From NCBI RefSeq assembly GCF_040026395.1, contig NZ_CP157278.1, positions 744,001 to 808,000 of the forward strand: a DNA stretch of 64,000 bases, written 5' to 3'. Of the stretch, positions 17,796-26,450 are shown in pieces. How positions within the stretch are numbered: the stretch's first letter is position 1; the number at the start of each line of letters is the position of its first letter. The position numbers and the translations under genes were made by a program. Source of the DNA: Pedobacter lusitanus. GTDB taxonomy: Bacteria > Bacteroidota > Bacteroidia > Sphingobacteriales > Sphingobacteriaceae. The notes under the pieces were generated by a model. It was not told the DNA's origin and searched no databases. It saw nothing but the letters and a program-made list of their open reading frames with translations.

Positions 17796-17820
17796 ATAAT
17801 CTACTAAATTAGTAGATTAT
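17796..17820 (-). promoter_or_regulatory. 25-nt perfect palindrome ahead of the encapsulin operon (candidate operator)
   Basis: Two 12-nt arms, ATAATCTACTAA (17796-17807) and TTAGTAGATTAT (17809-17820), are exact inverted repeats around one central base. The site begins 19 bp upstream of the first start codon of the operon. Its size and position suit a dimeric repressor site such as an Rrf2-type regulator, but no regulator gene of that family is in the window. Confidence 0.6.
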
Positions 17821-17999
17821 TTAAATAAAGATAATAATCGTTAAATTACTGCTCCCCTATAGGACTATAAGCTATCCCAGAAACAGGAAAGCAGGGTATT
17901 CAGACTATCATTTTCCTATAATTTTGGAAGCAGCGGAATTAAAGAAGCGAGGGAAAGATCAAACAGTTCAGCCAGTGAACAAAACAGGATAAAATCAAC

Positions 18000-18061
18000 A
18001 AACAAGAGCCTAAAAAAGCCGGTTAATATGCATATTAACCGGCTTTTTTAGGCTCTTGTTT
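18000..18061 (-). terminator. 62-nt perfect palindrome, terminator of the sigma/anti-sigma operon
   Basis: The two 31-nt halves are exact reverse complements, with GAGCC, AAAAAAGCCGG and the centre AATATGCATATT, and no spare loop bases. It starts 10 bp after the anti-sigma stop. The T-run inside the arm means it could terminate from either direction. Confidence 0.65.
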
Positions 18062-18070
18062 ATTATTTAA

Positions 18071-18580
18071 TCAATTCCGAAGCTCTTTCTGCTTTTCGTA
18101 TTTTTCCAGTTGTGTTTTCAGTTTAGATACTTCTTCTTTCAGCTGACGGTTTTCCAGATAGAAATAGATGGCAAAACCCAGAAATACTTTTCCAAGAATA
18201 AACACACCTATAAACAGCCATCTCCATATTTTATGCACACGCATATGACTGGATGAGGCATCAACTTCAATAAACTGGCCGCTTTTACGATGGTTACCCC
18301 CTTTTCGGTTTGGTGATCTTCTTATTGGCATGGCGTCATAATCAGGCGTTTCTGCCAGTTCATTAAGCCTGTCTTCAATTTTTAGCCAGGTATCAGGAGG
18401 AGGAGTAATCGCCATATGTTCTGCTATGCGTTCCATATCTATCTCCAGATGCAGCAATGCATCCTGTATTTGCGGATGTTTTGCCTTAAGGTATAAAAGT
18501 TCCCTGGTTTCCGCTTCTGAGGCTGAGCCCAATACATACGCTTCCAGTATTCCGCTTTCTATGTATTCGTTAATTTTCAC
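18071..18580 (-). CDS. Membrane anti-sigma factor (RskA-like)
   Basis: The 169-residue protein has an N-terminal cytoplasmic zinc-less anti-sigma-type region (residues 1-75: EYIESGILEAYVLGSASEAE), a basic linker, one membrane segment (about 117-140, WLFIGVFILGKVFLGFAIYF) and a C-terminal coiled coil (KEEVSKLKTQLEKYEKQ). It overlaps the upstream sigma gene by 11 bp, so the pair is translationally coupled. It should hold that sigma factor inactive until an envelope signal. The usual longer periplasmic domain of RskA is missing; only a short coiled coil follows the membrane segment. Confidence 0.75.
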   Translation of the reverse strand: MKINEYIESGILEAYVLGSASEAETRELLYLKAKHPQIQDALLHLEIDMERIAEHMAITPPPDTWLKIEDRLNELAETPDYDAMPIRRSPNRKGGNHRKSGQFIEVDASSSHMRVHKIWRWLFIGVFILGKVFLGFAIYFYLENRQLKEEVSKLKTQLEKYEKQKELRN

Positions 18581-19049
18581 AACTACTCCTCATTATTGTG
18601 AAAGCCTCTTTTAAAGTCTTCCGGGTTGATTCTTCTGTTTTATTTAATTCTTTTGAAATGGCTTCAATTGATTTGCCGTAGTAATAAACGCCGTAAAATA
18701 TATGATGTTGTTCTGCTGTAAACTGATCGGGAAATTTATCCGCTGCAACGGATCTTATCGCCTCCTGTATTTGGGGGCTTTCATCCGGAACACCGGATTC
18801 AAGGAGCAGGTTTAATCTACTTTTTGCAAATCTTTGCAACTGACACCAACTGTTTGTATCGTCCCAATTTATTTCATTAAACTTTTGTGAGATATCACAG
18901 AATATTTTCACCATGTATTCTTCGGCTAAATTCCGATCTTTTACAATCTCAAAAATATAGCCCAGAAGCATGCTTGCATGTTTGTCGTAAAGGTGTCGTA
19001 TGCTGGCACGCCTATTCTCTAATAATACCAGTGGTTCAGTTTTAAGCAT
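18570..19049 (-). CDS. ECF-type RNA polymerase sigma factor partner of the anti-sigma factor
   Basis: The 159-residue protein has a sigma-2-like N-terminal half (YDKHASMLLGYIFEIVKDRNLAEEYMVKIF) and a sigma-4-like HTH (YYYGKSIEAISKELNKTEESTRKTLKEAF). Divergence from consensus is high, but size, domain order and coupling to an anti-sigma gene support the call. It would redirect RNA polymerase to an envelope- or stress-related regulon. The pair is transcribed as one unit ending in the 62-nt palindrome. Confidence 0.75.
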   Translation of the reverse strand: MLKTEPLVLLENRRASIRHLYDKHASMLLGYIFEIVKDRNLAEEYMVKIFCDISQKFNEINWDDTNSWCQLQRFAKSRLNLLLESGVPDESPQIQEAIRSVAADKFPDQFTAEQHHIFYGVYYYGKSIEAISKELNKTEESTRKTLKEAFTIMRSSCEN

Positions 19050-19670
19050 AATATGTTCTTCATTAAGGTGTGTTCATTGATATATGAGCTGGCACCTAAT
19101 GGGATTCCGTTTTATAAAATCTAATTTATGTAAAAATTAGTTGAATTAAAGAAATATATCTCTTTAAAATAGAATAATTTCAAAAATAAATTTGGCAGCA
19201 CTGAATATACGCGCCCAATCACAATTAAACGCCTGTTTACAAATTACCAGAAGCAATTTTCTTTCCTAAATCGTTAAAAAAATTACCTTTCACAACCTCT
19301 TGTCAACAAGAAATGACTCAAAATCAGCCCTAAAAAAGGCCGGATTTAGTGTCGGATTCAAAAATATGCGGTTTTTAGTCCTCAAACGCATTTTTTCTGG
19401 CTAATTGAATATTTCAGGCTCTGAAAGATCAGACAAAGCGATTTTAGCTTTTTTCAGCCCCCAGAAACATGTATAATCCGGCAGATCCGGAGCTCAGAAA
19501 CTGAGACAAAAAGAGCTCATGGGAATATTTTATAGCAATCAGGAATATCCGGCGGTTTTAATCATTATAAATAGCCTCATCAATATTTGCATTTTATAAT
19601 TTTAAATGCTTTTAGCAAAAAAGAAACACATTTAACTCCAAAAATATTTCACATAAATAGAACAAGTATA
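19050..19670. other. Gene-free AT-rich intergenic region
   Basis: This lies between two divergent sigma-factor genes. I see no ORF with coding character. There is one small palindrome, CTTGT-CA-ACAAG, near 19300. The region probably holds the promoters of both units; only the right-hand one shows a clear -7 element. Confidence 0.5.
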
Positions 19671-19678
19671 TACCTTTG
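19671..19678 (+). promoter_or_regulatory. Candidate -7 element of the orphan ECF sigma gene
   Basis: TACCTTTG matches TAnnTTTG exactly and lies 34 bp before the ATG at 19713. No convincing -33 TTTG is at the usual spacing. Confidence 0.45.
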
Positions 19679-19712
19679 TATCACACAGATACCTCTAAAT
19701 TATGATAGATTT

Positions 19713-20291
19713 ATGTTAGTAAAACATAGCACATATGAGTCATGGAGTGATGCCCAATTAATCGCATCAATGACTGCTGGGGATAAAGCTGCTTTCGATG
19801 AAATTTACGAAAGATATTGGAAGAAACTCTACAATGAGAGCTTCAAAAGATTAAGAAATATGGAACAGGTGGAAGAACTTGTTCAGTCTGTTTTTGTCGA
19901 TCTCTGGACAAAGAAGGAAAGGAAAAATATTCAGAATATTTATGCTTATCTGGTAACAGCAGTTCGCTATCAGGTATACATGTTATATAAAAAAGGTCAG
20001 ACTCTCCCCCAGTTCGAAGAACCACTGGAACATATGGCTGTATCATACAGCGGTGCCGATTCTTTACTGAATGAAAAGGAAATAAGAAATTACATTGCTG
20101 TATGGCTGGCTCTGCAACCTGAAAAAAGGGGTGAAATATTTAGAATGAAGTTTATGGATGAGTGCACCACAAAAGAGATCAGTATAAAACTGGGTATAAG
20201 TCAAAAAACGGTTCAGAATCAAATCATTACAAGCCATGCCAGTCTGAGACAATTTTTAGAGAAAATAATGGTTCTGCTTTCGGTAATGTAA
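19713..20291 (+). CDS. Orphan FecI-like ECF sigma-70 factor
   Basis: The 192-residue product is read from ATG 19713; the frame is open from 19587 but the extension lacks sigma character and would begin upstream of the -7 element. Region 2 is present (AFDEIYERYWKKLYNESFKRL, VFVDLWTKKERK), as is region 4 (RMKFMDECTTKEISIKLGISQKTVQNQI shortened here by position to residues about 145-172). In Bacteroidota these sigmas usually precede a FecR anti-sigma and a SusC/D pair. None follows here; the next gene is 305 bp away and unrelated. The regulon is unknown. Confidence 0.85.
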   Translation: MLVKHSTYESWSDAQLIASMTAGDKAAFDEIYERYWKKLYNESFKRLRNMEQVEELVQSVFVDLWTKKERKNIQNIYAYLVTAVRYQVYMLYKKGQTLPQFEEPLEHMAVSYSGADSLLNEKEIRNYIAVWLALQPEKRGEIFRMKFMDECTTKEISIKLGISQKTVQNQIITSHASLRQFLEKIMVLLSVM

Positions 20292-20439
20292 TCCCCATCC
20301 GGCCATCCGGAATTTCTCAGTTCCACCTTAAAATCAGCTTCTTTTACTCCTGTGACGGTTATACCGCCCGGGATTTTTTTTGCCTGGAAAAACAGCTGAT
20401 CTGACAGTGATCTGCAACACAACTGTACCCATCCGCTTC

Positions 20440-20526
20440 ACCTGCACAACTACTCCATCGTGAGTCCACCTTTTTGAGGGAAAAGGTGGACTCAACGTGG
20501 ACTCACTGTGGACTCGGCGTGGAGTC
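20440..20526 (+). repeat. Palindromic array with an 11-bp unit (GTGGACTC family)
   Basis: GTGGACTC or its one-base variant starts at 20486, 20497, 20508 and 20519, exactly 11 bp apart. The reverse complement GAGTCCAC starts at 20462, with a degenerate copy 11 bp before it at 20451. The inner copies form a perfect 14-bp hairpin, TGAGTCCACCTTTT (20461-20474) with AAAAGGTGGACTCA (20481-20494). It lies in the 305-bp gap before the Crp/Fnr gene. The rest of that gap (20292-20439) shows nothing I can name. Confidence 0.8.
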
Positions 20527-20596
20527 AGACACTTGTTAACCTCAACTTGAATACTAAGTAAAATATGCTATTTTCGGCCCTTACTAAAAAGGAGAT

Positions 20597-21163
20597 ATGA
20601 TTACAGCGTTTTTAAGAAATTTTAATGTATTAACAGACACCGAGATCAATGATTTTCTATCAATGGGAACTATCAGGCAGCTGCAGAAAGGAGACTTCTT
20701 TATCAGCGAAGGAAAATTCTGTAAAGAAGTGGCTTTTATCAGAAGTGGCATATTACGTTCTTTTTTCAGTCCTGAATCCGGAGAAGAAATTACCTATTGT
20801 ATTACCTTTCCGGGCTCACTAATGACAGCATACTCTGCTTTTATCACCTCCCTTCCTACTTTAGAAAATATACAGGCAATTAGCGCGTGTGAGCTGCTGG
20901 TTATACAAAAAAATGATATAGACAAGTTAACAAAGTCCAGTATGAACTGGGTTAAGTTCTTCAAGATCATTGCAGAGCAGCAATATATTGAATTAGAGAA
21001 ACGTCTGTTCCTTTTTCAAAAAGAAAAGGCGAAAAAGAGATACATGGATCTGCTGGAAAATCAACCTGCTTATGTCCGGCAAATCCCATTGCAGTATCTT
21101 GCTTCTTATCTGGGCATCACTCCCAGACACCTGAGCCGGCTTAGAAAAGAGATTATTTTTTAG
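20597..21163 (+). CDS. Crp/Fnr family transcriptional regulator
   Basis: The 188-residue protein has an N-terminal cyclic-nucleotide-binding-like beta roll (residues about 10-115; GDFFISEGKFCKEVAFIRSGILR) and a short C-terminal region with LQYLASYLGITPRHLSRLRKEI, the recognition part of a Crp-type HTH. Ligand residues of true cAMP receptors are not evident. It is followed by an NAD(P)H oxidoreductase gene 66 bp away and may control it. GGAG, two bases before the ATG, is too close to act well as a Shine-Dalgarno site. Confidence 0.85.
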   Translation: MITAFLRNFNVLTDTEINDFLSMGTIRQLQKGDFFISEGKFCKEVAFIRSGILRSFFSPESGEEITYCITFPGSLMTAYSAFITSLPTLENIQAISACELLVIQKNDIDKLTKSSMNWVKFFKIIAEQQYIELEKRLFLFQKEKAKKRYMDLLENQPAYVRQIPLQYLASYLGITPRHLSRLRKEIIF

Positions 21164-21196
21164 ACAAATGTCCGGTAGTTAGCGTAACCTGCCCGA

Positions 21197-21204
21197 TACC
21201 TTTG
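21197..21204 (+). promoter_or_regulatory. Candidate -7 element of the NAD(P)H oxidoreductase gene
   Basis: TACCTTTG matches TAnnTTTG exactly, 25 bp before the ATG at 21230. It implies the gene can be transcribed apart from the upstream Crp/Fnr gene. Confidence 0.45.
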
Positions 21205-21229
21205 TCCTGATTATAAAATAAAGGACAAA

Positions 21230-21811
21230 ATGAAGAAGAATATTCTGATCATAAACGGACATCCCAACAAAGAAAGCTTTAATTATGCACTGACCGGAGC
21301 ATATCAGGAAGGGGCTTTAAAAACCGGTGCACAAGTAGAAGTCATTCATATTGGAGAGCTTAGCTTTAATCCCAACTTACAATTTGGCTATACCCAAAGG
21401 ATGGAATTAGAACCTGATCTGCTCGCCAGTATGGAAAAGATCAAAAAGGCCGATCACCTGGTCTGGATACATCCGGTATGGTGGGGAGGTTTACCAGCAG
21501 TGATGAAGGGCTTTATTGACCGTCTGTTTTTACCGGGCCTTACTTATCAGTACAGAGAAAATTCCATCTGGTGGGACAAATTACTTAAAGGAAAAACAGC
21601 CAGGATTATCACAACTTTAGATCAGCCAGGCTGGTATTACCGCCTGTTTTACGGGCGTCCAAGTGTCAATCAGTTAAAAACAAGCACACTGGAATTCTGT
21701 GGAGTCAAGCCTGTTGCAATTACTTATATCGGAGTTATTAAAACTTCAGAAGCTAAACAAAGGGAGCTTTGGTTAGCTAAAGTCCGTCAGCTGGGCCAGA
21801 AACACAAATAA
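21230..21811 (+). CDS. Flavodoxin-fold NAD(P)H-dependent oxidoreductase (quinone reductase-like)
   Basis: The 193-residue protein of the NQO1/MdaB/YwrO group shows ILIINGHPNKESFNYAL (flavin phosphate loop) at residues 4-20, and ADHLVWIHPVWWGGLPAVMKG with FIDRLFLPGL, the family's FMN/FAD-binding and dimer segments. It should reduce quinones or other electrophiles with NAD(P)H in the cytoplasm. It is flanked by the Crp/Fnr gene upstream and exbD 33 bp downstream. Confidence 0.9.
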   Translation: MKKNILIINGHPNKESFNYALTGAYQEGALKTGAQVEVIHIGELSFNPNLQFGYTQRMELEPDLLASMEKIKKADHLVWIHPVWWGGLPAVMKGFIDRLFLPGLTYQYRENSIWWDKLLKGKTARIITTLDQPGWYYRLFYGRPSVNQLKTSTLEFCGVKPVAITYIGVIKTSEAKQRELWLAKVRQLGQKHK

Positions 21812-21844
21812 ATCCGAATTACAAACCCCTGTTTTTATTGAATT

Positions 21845-22447
21845 ATGCCAAGAATTAAAGTTAAACGCCGTGCTTTAACAGTAGATATGACGGCTATGAC
21901 CGATGTTTCCTTTCTGTTGCTTACATTTTTTATCTTAACTGCTGTAGCCAAACAGCCTGATCCGCTGGATGTAAAAGTACCTTCATCCACCTTTAAATTA
22001 AAGGTGCCGGATAAAGATATAGCCATACTGACCATCGGTAAAGGAAAAGTGTTTTTTGAAGCAGCCGGACAGGATATTAAGATTTCAATGCTGGAGAAAA
22101 TCGGAGAACAATATCAGATTGATTTCAGCCCTGAAGAGAAAAAAAGGTTTAGTGTAATCAGTTCCTTTGGGGTTCCGGTACAGAGTTTAAAAAAGTTTAT
22201 CAGCATGGATCCGGCTAAAAGAAAAGTATCCGGACTGGAAACCGGCATTCCGGCCGACTCCGTTAACAACCAATTAGCAGACTGGGTGCTTCATTCCAGA
22301 AAAGCTGTTGCAGAATTACATGCTACGGCCATGAGAGTAAGTATTAAGGGCGATGCTGGCGAAGCATATCCGGCAATTAAAAAGATTGTAGACATTTTGC
22401 AGAAACAGAAAATCAATAAATTCAGCTTATTGACCACATCTGAGTAA
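21845..22447 (+). CDS. Orphan ExbD/TolR-type biopolymer transport protein
   Basis: The 200-residue protein has one N-terminal membrane segment (residues about 18-36, MTDVSFLLLTFFILTAV) with the essential intramembrane Asp of ExbD/TolR (TDVSFLLL). A periplasmic domain follows, ending in the typical YPAIKKIVDILQKQKINKFSLLTT. It is longer than E. coli ExbD because of an inserted stretch at residues about 85-150. ExbD normally works with ExbB to drive TonB-linked transport. No ExbB or TonB gene is in the window, so its partner is encoded elsewhere. Confidence 0.88.
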   Translation: MPRIKVKRRALTVDMTAMTDVSFLLLTFFILTAVAKQPDPLDVKVPSSTFKLKVPDKDIAILTIGKGKVFFEAAGQDIKISMLEKIGEQYQIDFSPEEKKRFSVISSFGVPVQSLKKFISMDPAKRKVSGLETGIPADSVNNQLADWVLHSRKAVAELHATAMRVSIKGDAGEAYPAIKKIVDILQKQKINKFSLLTTSE

Positions 22448-22509
22448 AAATTACCAGTATATTTCTATAACATAATAAATATTTCGGTTTGATTTTTATA
22501 AATTACACC

Positions 22510-23418
22510 ATGAAATTAACAGAGAGTGTAGAAGAGTTTTATACACGTGTTCCTAAGGCCAATCCATTAGGACTAACTATGGACAATGCAGGGTCTGGTC
22601 ATTTTAACGTATTTTCCAGAGCAAATTGTTCACCGCTTACACCTTATAGCAGGCGCGATTTTTATAAAGTATCTTTAATTATCGGCACTGGTAAAATACA
22701 TTATGCAGACAAATGGATTTACATAGACAGGCCGGCACTGCTCTTCTCGAATCCTGTAATACCTTATTCATGGGAGGCAGAATCAGCACTGCAGGATGGC
22801 TGGTTCTGCCTCTTTACCGAGGCATTTATACACACAGGAGAACGCAAAGAATCTTTACAGGATTCTCCGCTTTTCAAAATCGGCAGTAATCCCGTATTTT
22901 TCATTAACGATACTCAGCTCAAAGAAATATCAGAGCTGTTCATCAAGATGACTAAGGAAATCTCATCAGATTACCTTCACAGATACAACCTGTTACGCAA
23001 TTATCTTCACCTGATTATTCATGAAGCGATGAAAATGAATCCAACAGAGAATTTCGAAAAGCATACCAATGCTTCTTCACGTATTACTTCTTTGTTCATG
23101 GAACTTTTGGAAAGACAATTCCCTATTGATAATCATCAGCTGTCTTTAAAACTAAAAACGGCAAATGATTATGCCCGAAGTCTTTCTATCCATGTAAATC
23201 ACCTGAATCGCTCTGTTAAGGAGTCTACAGGAAAAACAACGACAGAACATATAGCTTCCAGAATAACCCGTGAGGCCAGAGCACTGCTTCAGCATACGGA
23301 CTGGAATATTTCTGAAATAGCTTATGGCCTGGGATTTGAATACCCGGCTTATTTTACCAATTTTTTCAAGAAAAACACAGGAGCCTCTCCGATTGAGCTC
23401 CGTCAGGCAGCCGTCTGA
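22510..23418 (+). CDS. AraC family transcriptional regulator
   Basis: I use ATG 22510; the frame is open from 22489. The product is about 302 residues with an N-terminal cupin-like sensor part and a C-terminal AraC HTH pair (NDYARSLSIHVNHLNRSVKE and IAYGLGFEYPAYFTNFFKKN, ending GASPIELR). It lies directly upstream of the aldo/keto reductase gene on the same strand and probably controls it, a common arrangement in this phylum. The ligand is unknown. Confidence 0.87.
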   Translation: MKLTESVEEFYTRVPKANPLGLTMDNAGSGHFNVFSRANCSPLTPYSRRDFYKVSLIIGTGKIHYADKWIYIDRPALLFSNPVIPYSWEAESALQDGWFCLFTEAFIHTGERKESLQDSPLFKIGSNPVFFINDTQLKEISELFIKMTKEISSDYLHRYNLLRNYLHLIIHEAMKMNPTENFEKHTNASSRITSLFMELLERQFPIDNHQLSLKLKTANDYARSLSIHVNHLNRSVKESTGKTTTEHIASRITREARALLQHTDWNISEIAYGLGFEYPAYFTNFFKKNTGASPIELRQAAV

Positions 23419-23491
23419 TCCTTAATCCCAATTAGTTTGATTATTGTAAACATCTGTTTGAATACTATAATCTTCCCTGCTGCCCGGGCTT

Positions 23492-23499
23492 TAACTTTG
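23492..23499 (+). promoter_or_regulatory. Candidate -7 element of the aldo/keto reductase gene
   Basis: TAACTTTG matches TAnnTTTG exactly and lies 20 bp before the ATG at 23520. Confidence 0.4.
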
Positions 23500-23519
23500 T
23501 TTCATCAAATCTGATCATT

Positions 23520-24521
23520 ATGAAATATAGAAATCTGGGAACAACTAAAGAGAAACTATCAGCCACAGGACTCGGCTGTATGGGAATGAGTTTTGCATAC
23601 GGACCTGGTGATGATACTGAAAGCATTGCCACTTTACATAAAGCACTTGATCTTGGGATTAACTTCTGGGATACTGCCGATGTTTACGCCAACGGCATAA
23701 ACGAAGAATTAATTTCAAAGGTTCTGGTTCCAAACCGCGACAAGATATTTATTGCTACCAAATTTGGTTTCCGTTTTCAGGAAAACGTGGTAGGCCCAAG
23801 CAATACCAGCGGAACATACTTTGATGGTTCACCTGAATGGATCAAAATTGCAGTGGAGAAAAGTCTTAAACGGTTAAAAATTGACACGATAGATTTATAT
23901 TATGCCCACCGGGTAGATCCGAATATACCTATTGAAGAAACTGTCGGAGCCATGGCCCTACTGGTAAAAGAAGGAAAAGTACGTTATCTGGGCTTGAGTG
24001 AGGCTTCTCCGGCTTCTATACGCAAAGCACATGCTGTACACCCTATTGCGGCTTTACAAAGTGAATATTCTTTACTGACCAGAGATTTGGAGCATGAAAT
24101 ATTAAGTACAGTAAGAGAACTGGGTATCTCACTGGTTCCTTATTCGCCACTGGCAAGAGGTTTAATGACCAATACTCTGGATGTAAATACTTTATCAGAT
24201 AACGACTTCCGCAAAACACTGCCTCGTTATCAGGAAGAAAATCTGGATAACAATGCCAGATTAGTGAATGGATTTGCTGCGATTGCACAGGAAAAAGGAT
24301 GTACACCAGCACAGCTTGCCCTGGCCTGGGTATTGGCGCAGGGCGATGATATTATTCCTATTCCGGGTACCAAAAAACGTAAGTATCTGGAAGAAAATGC
24401 CGCAGCTGCAGACATTAATTTAATTGCAGCCGACCTGAAAAATATTGATGATCTGCTTCTCCGTTTCCCTGTCAGCGGAGAGCGTTATCATGAAGGCGCC
24501 ATGAAACTGGTCAATAACTAA
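23520..24521 (+). CDS. Aldo/keto reductase
   Basis: The 333-residue (beta/alpha)8 oxidoreductase has the catalytic tetrad visible: Asp and Tyr in [10 protein letters not shown], Lys in FIATKFGF and His in LYYAHRVDP. The C-terminal [15 protein letters not shown] is the NADP-binding segment. It is closest in character to the YajO/AKR13-type group that begins with [18 protein letters not shown]. It reduces aldehydes or ketones with NADPH. A strong terminator follows. Confidence 0.92.
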   Translation: MKYRNLGTTKEKLSATGLGCMGMSFAYGPGDDTESIATLHKALDLGINFWDTADVYANGINEELISKVLVPNRDKIFIATKFGFRFQENVVGPSNTSGTYFDGSPEWIKIAVEKSLKRLKIDTIDLYYAHRVDPNIPIEETVGAMALLVKEGKVRYLGLSEASPASIRKAHAVHPIAALQSEYSLLTRDLEHEILSTVRELGISLVPYSPLARGLMTNTLDVNTLSDNDFRKTLPRYQEENLDNNARLVNGFAAIAQEKGCTPAQLALAWVLAQGDDIIPIPGTKKRKYLEENAAAADINLIAADLKNIDDLLLRFPVSGERYHEGAMKLVNN

Positions 24522-24557
24522 ACAGATTTACCCGGTCTTCCGGAAGCTGAAATTTTA

Positions 24558-24594
24558 ACTCAGACAGTTTTTAAAAACGGTCTGAGTTTTTTTA
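24558..24594 (+). terminator. Terminator of the aldo/keto reductase gene
   Basis: The arms ACTCAGAC (24558-24565) and GTCTGAGT (24580-24587), with an inner GTTTTT/AAAAAC pairing, are followed by a run of seven T. It lies 36 bp after the stop. Confidence 0.85.
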
Positions 24595-24650
24595 TGTTTA
24601 TTTTTTTTCGATCTTACTCTGAATTTCAATTCCTCAACAATCAGCTACCT

Positions 24651-26444
24651 ATGAACAAATCTCAAAAGATATGGTATGGATTAAGTGCCTGTCTGTTTTC
24701 AGCAATTCCCTTTGCTGCAAATTCACAAACTACACCTGTACATGCAGATAAGACATGGATCATTCAATCAAACCTGTATACCGAACAACTCATTAACCTG
24801 GATAAAAAGTACTCACCGGAATATGGTTCTGCACAGGGACTGGCAGCATATGACACCCTGGTTGTTGTGCCTACCCTTGCCAACAAACTGGCAGAAAGAA
24901 AGGAAGAAGAAATACTGATTGCAAAATACAGGGCTTCTTTACTGACAGAAAAAAATACGGCTGTAAAACAGGATCTGAATATTTTAATTGCTCATTTAAA
25001 TCTGGGTTTCAAGACTCAGGATTTTGAAACAAAAAGAAAAATACCTTTTTTAAATGCTGCCAGCATGATTTTTGAAGGTCTGCAGACTTTACTGGATGAT
25101 CAGACCGCCGAAAAAAGAAGAGCTGCTGCAGTAATCCGCCTGCAGAAATATGCAGGTCTGGCACCTGGCTATCAACCCTTAACAGCTATATTGAAAGACA
25201 GGGTTATGCAGCAGATGAAAGGTACAGACATGATCTATCCTTCTAAACAGGAAATGGAAGTTACTTTATCACGAAATGCAAGTATTATTGAGGGTATAGC
25301 AGAGTTATTCAGGAAATATAAAATAGCGGGATGGGAAAAATCCTACACTGAGCTCAAAAAACAAATTGGAGAATATGATGACTGGACACGTAAAAACGTC
25401 CTGTCCAGGGCCCGTAAAGATTTTAGAATAACCAGCGAGGAATATGCATTACAACTGGAAGACTATGGTGTTAATATCGCTCCTGATCAGTTAGCTAAAA
25501 TAGCGCATGAGGCCTTCACAGAAATTCAAAATGAGATGAAGCCTATTGCCGCACAAATAGCCAAACAAAGAAACTGGCCTTCAGCAGATTACCGTGATGT
25601 GATCCGTAATCTCAAAAAGGAACAGATTCATGGTGATTCTATCATTCCTGTTTACGAAAGACATTTGAAAGATATAGAAGCTATCATTCTTAAACATCAG
25701 CTGGTCACCTTACCATCGAGACCTGCCATCATCCGTCTGGCATCTGCTGCCGAAACAGCAAACAGCCCTGCTCCTCATATGGTTCCGCCTCCATTTTTAA
25801 ATAATACAGGGCAACGTGGTGTATTTGTGCTTCCTTTAAATATGCCACCAGCACCGGGAGAAAAAGAAAGTGCTCATTATGATGATTTTACTTTTGATGC
25901 TGCATCCTGGACTATTATAGCACATGAGGCCCGCCCTGGTCATGAACTGCAATTTGATAAAATGGTTGAAGAAGGGGTTTCACAGGCACGTAGTTTATAT
26001 GCATTTAACTCTACAAATGCCGAAGGCTGGGGTTTATATGCTGAATATATTACCAAACCTTATATGCCGCTCGAAGGTCAGCTGGTTTCTTTGGATTACA
26101 GACTGCTGAGAGCTGCAAGAGCTTTTCTGGATCCGGAAGTACAGTCTGGAAAAATTACACAGGATCAGGTTAAAAAAGTATTGATGGAAGATGTTGTACA
26201 GTCTCCGGCAATGGCACAACAGGAGGTTGAACGTTATACCATTAAAGCTCCCGGCCAGGCCAACAGTTACTTTTATGGTTTCACCAAAATGATTGCCTTA
26301 AGAAAAGACACAGAGAAAGCACTGGGAACCAGGTTTAATGCACTGCGTTTTTATGATTTCATCTTATCACAGGGTTTACTTCCTCCGGCATTAATCAGAG
26401 AAGCGGTAATGACTGATTTTATTCCTGCTCAAAATAAATTATAA
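24651..26444 (+). CDS. DUF885 family exported protein (putative metallopeptidase)
   Basis: I take ATG 24651, which gives a signal peptide (KIWYGLSACLFSAIPFAANS); the frame is open from 24594, inside the terminator. The 597-residue product carries the DUF885 hallmark WTIIAHEARPGHELQ near residue 425, a HExxxGHE motif resembling a zinc-peptidase site, and downstream NAEGWGLYAEY, with a Glu that could be the third ligand. The C-terminal GQANSYFYGFTKMIALR is also family-typical. Periplasmic peptidase activity is inferred from the motif. It has its own terminator. Confidence 0.88.
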   Translation: MNKSQKIWYGLSACLFSAIPFAANSQTTPVHADKTWIIQSNLYTEQLINLDKKYSPEYGSAQGLAAYDTLVVVPTLANKLAERKEEEILIAKYRASLLTEKNTAVKQDLNILIAHLNLGFKTQDFETKRKIPFLNAASMIFEGLQTLLDDQTAEKRRAAAVIRLQKYAGLAPGYQPLTAILKDRVMQQMKGTDMIYPSKQEMEVTLSRNASIIEGIAELFRKYKIAGWEKSYTELKKQIGEYDDWTRKNVLSRARKDFRITSEEYALQLEDYGVNIAPDQLAKIAHEAFTEIQNEMKPIAAQIAKQRNWPSADYRDVIRNLKKEQIHGDSIIPVYERHLKDIEAIILKHQLVTLPSRPAIIRLASAAETANSPAPHMVPPPFLNNTGQRGVFVLPLNMPPAPGEKESAHYDDFTFDAASWTIIAHEARPGHELQFDKMVEEGVSQARSLYAFNSTNAEGWGLYAEYITKPYMPLEGQLVSLDYRLLRAARAFLDPEVQSGKITQDQVKKVLMEDVVQSPAMAQQEVERYTIKAPGQANSYFYGFTKMIALRKDTEKALGTRFNALRFYDFILSQGLLPPALIREAVMTDFIPAQNKL

Positions 26445-26450
26445 GCTATA

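Noticed and set aside
20219..20422. Minus-strand ORF of 67 residues containing a beta-like stretch
   Set aside because: It overlaps the 3' end of the sigma gene, has no start context and no recognisable family.
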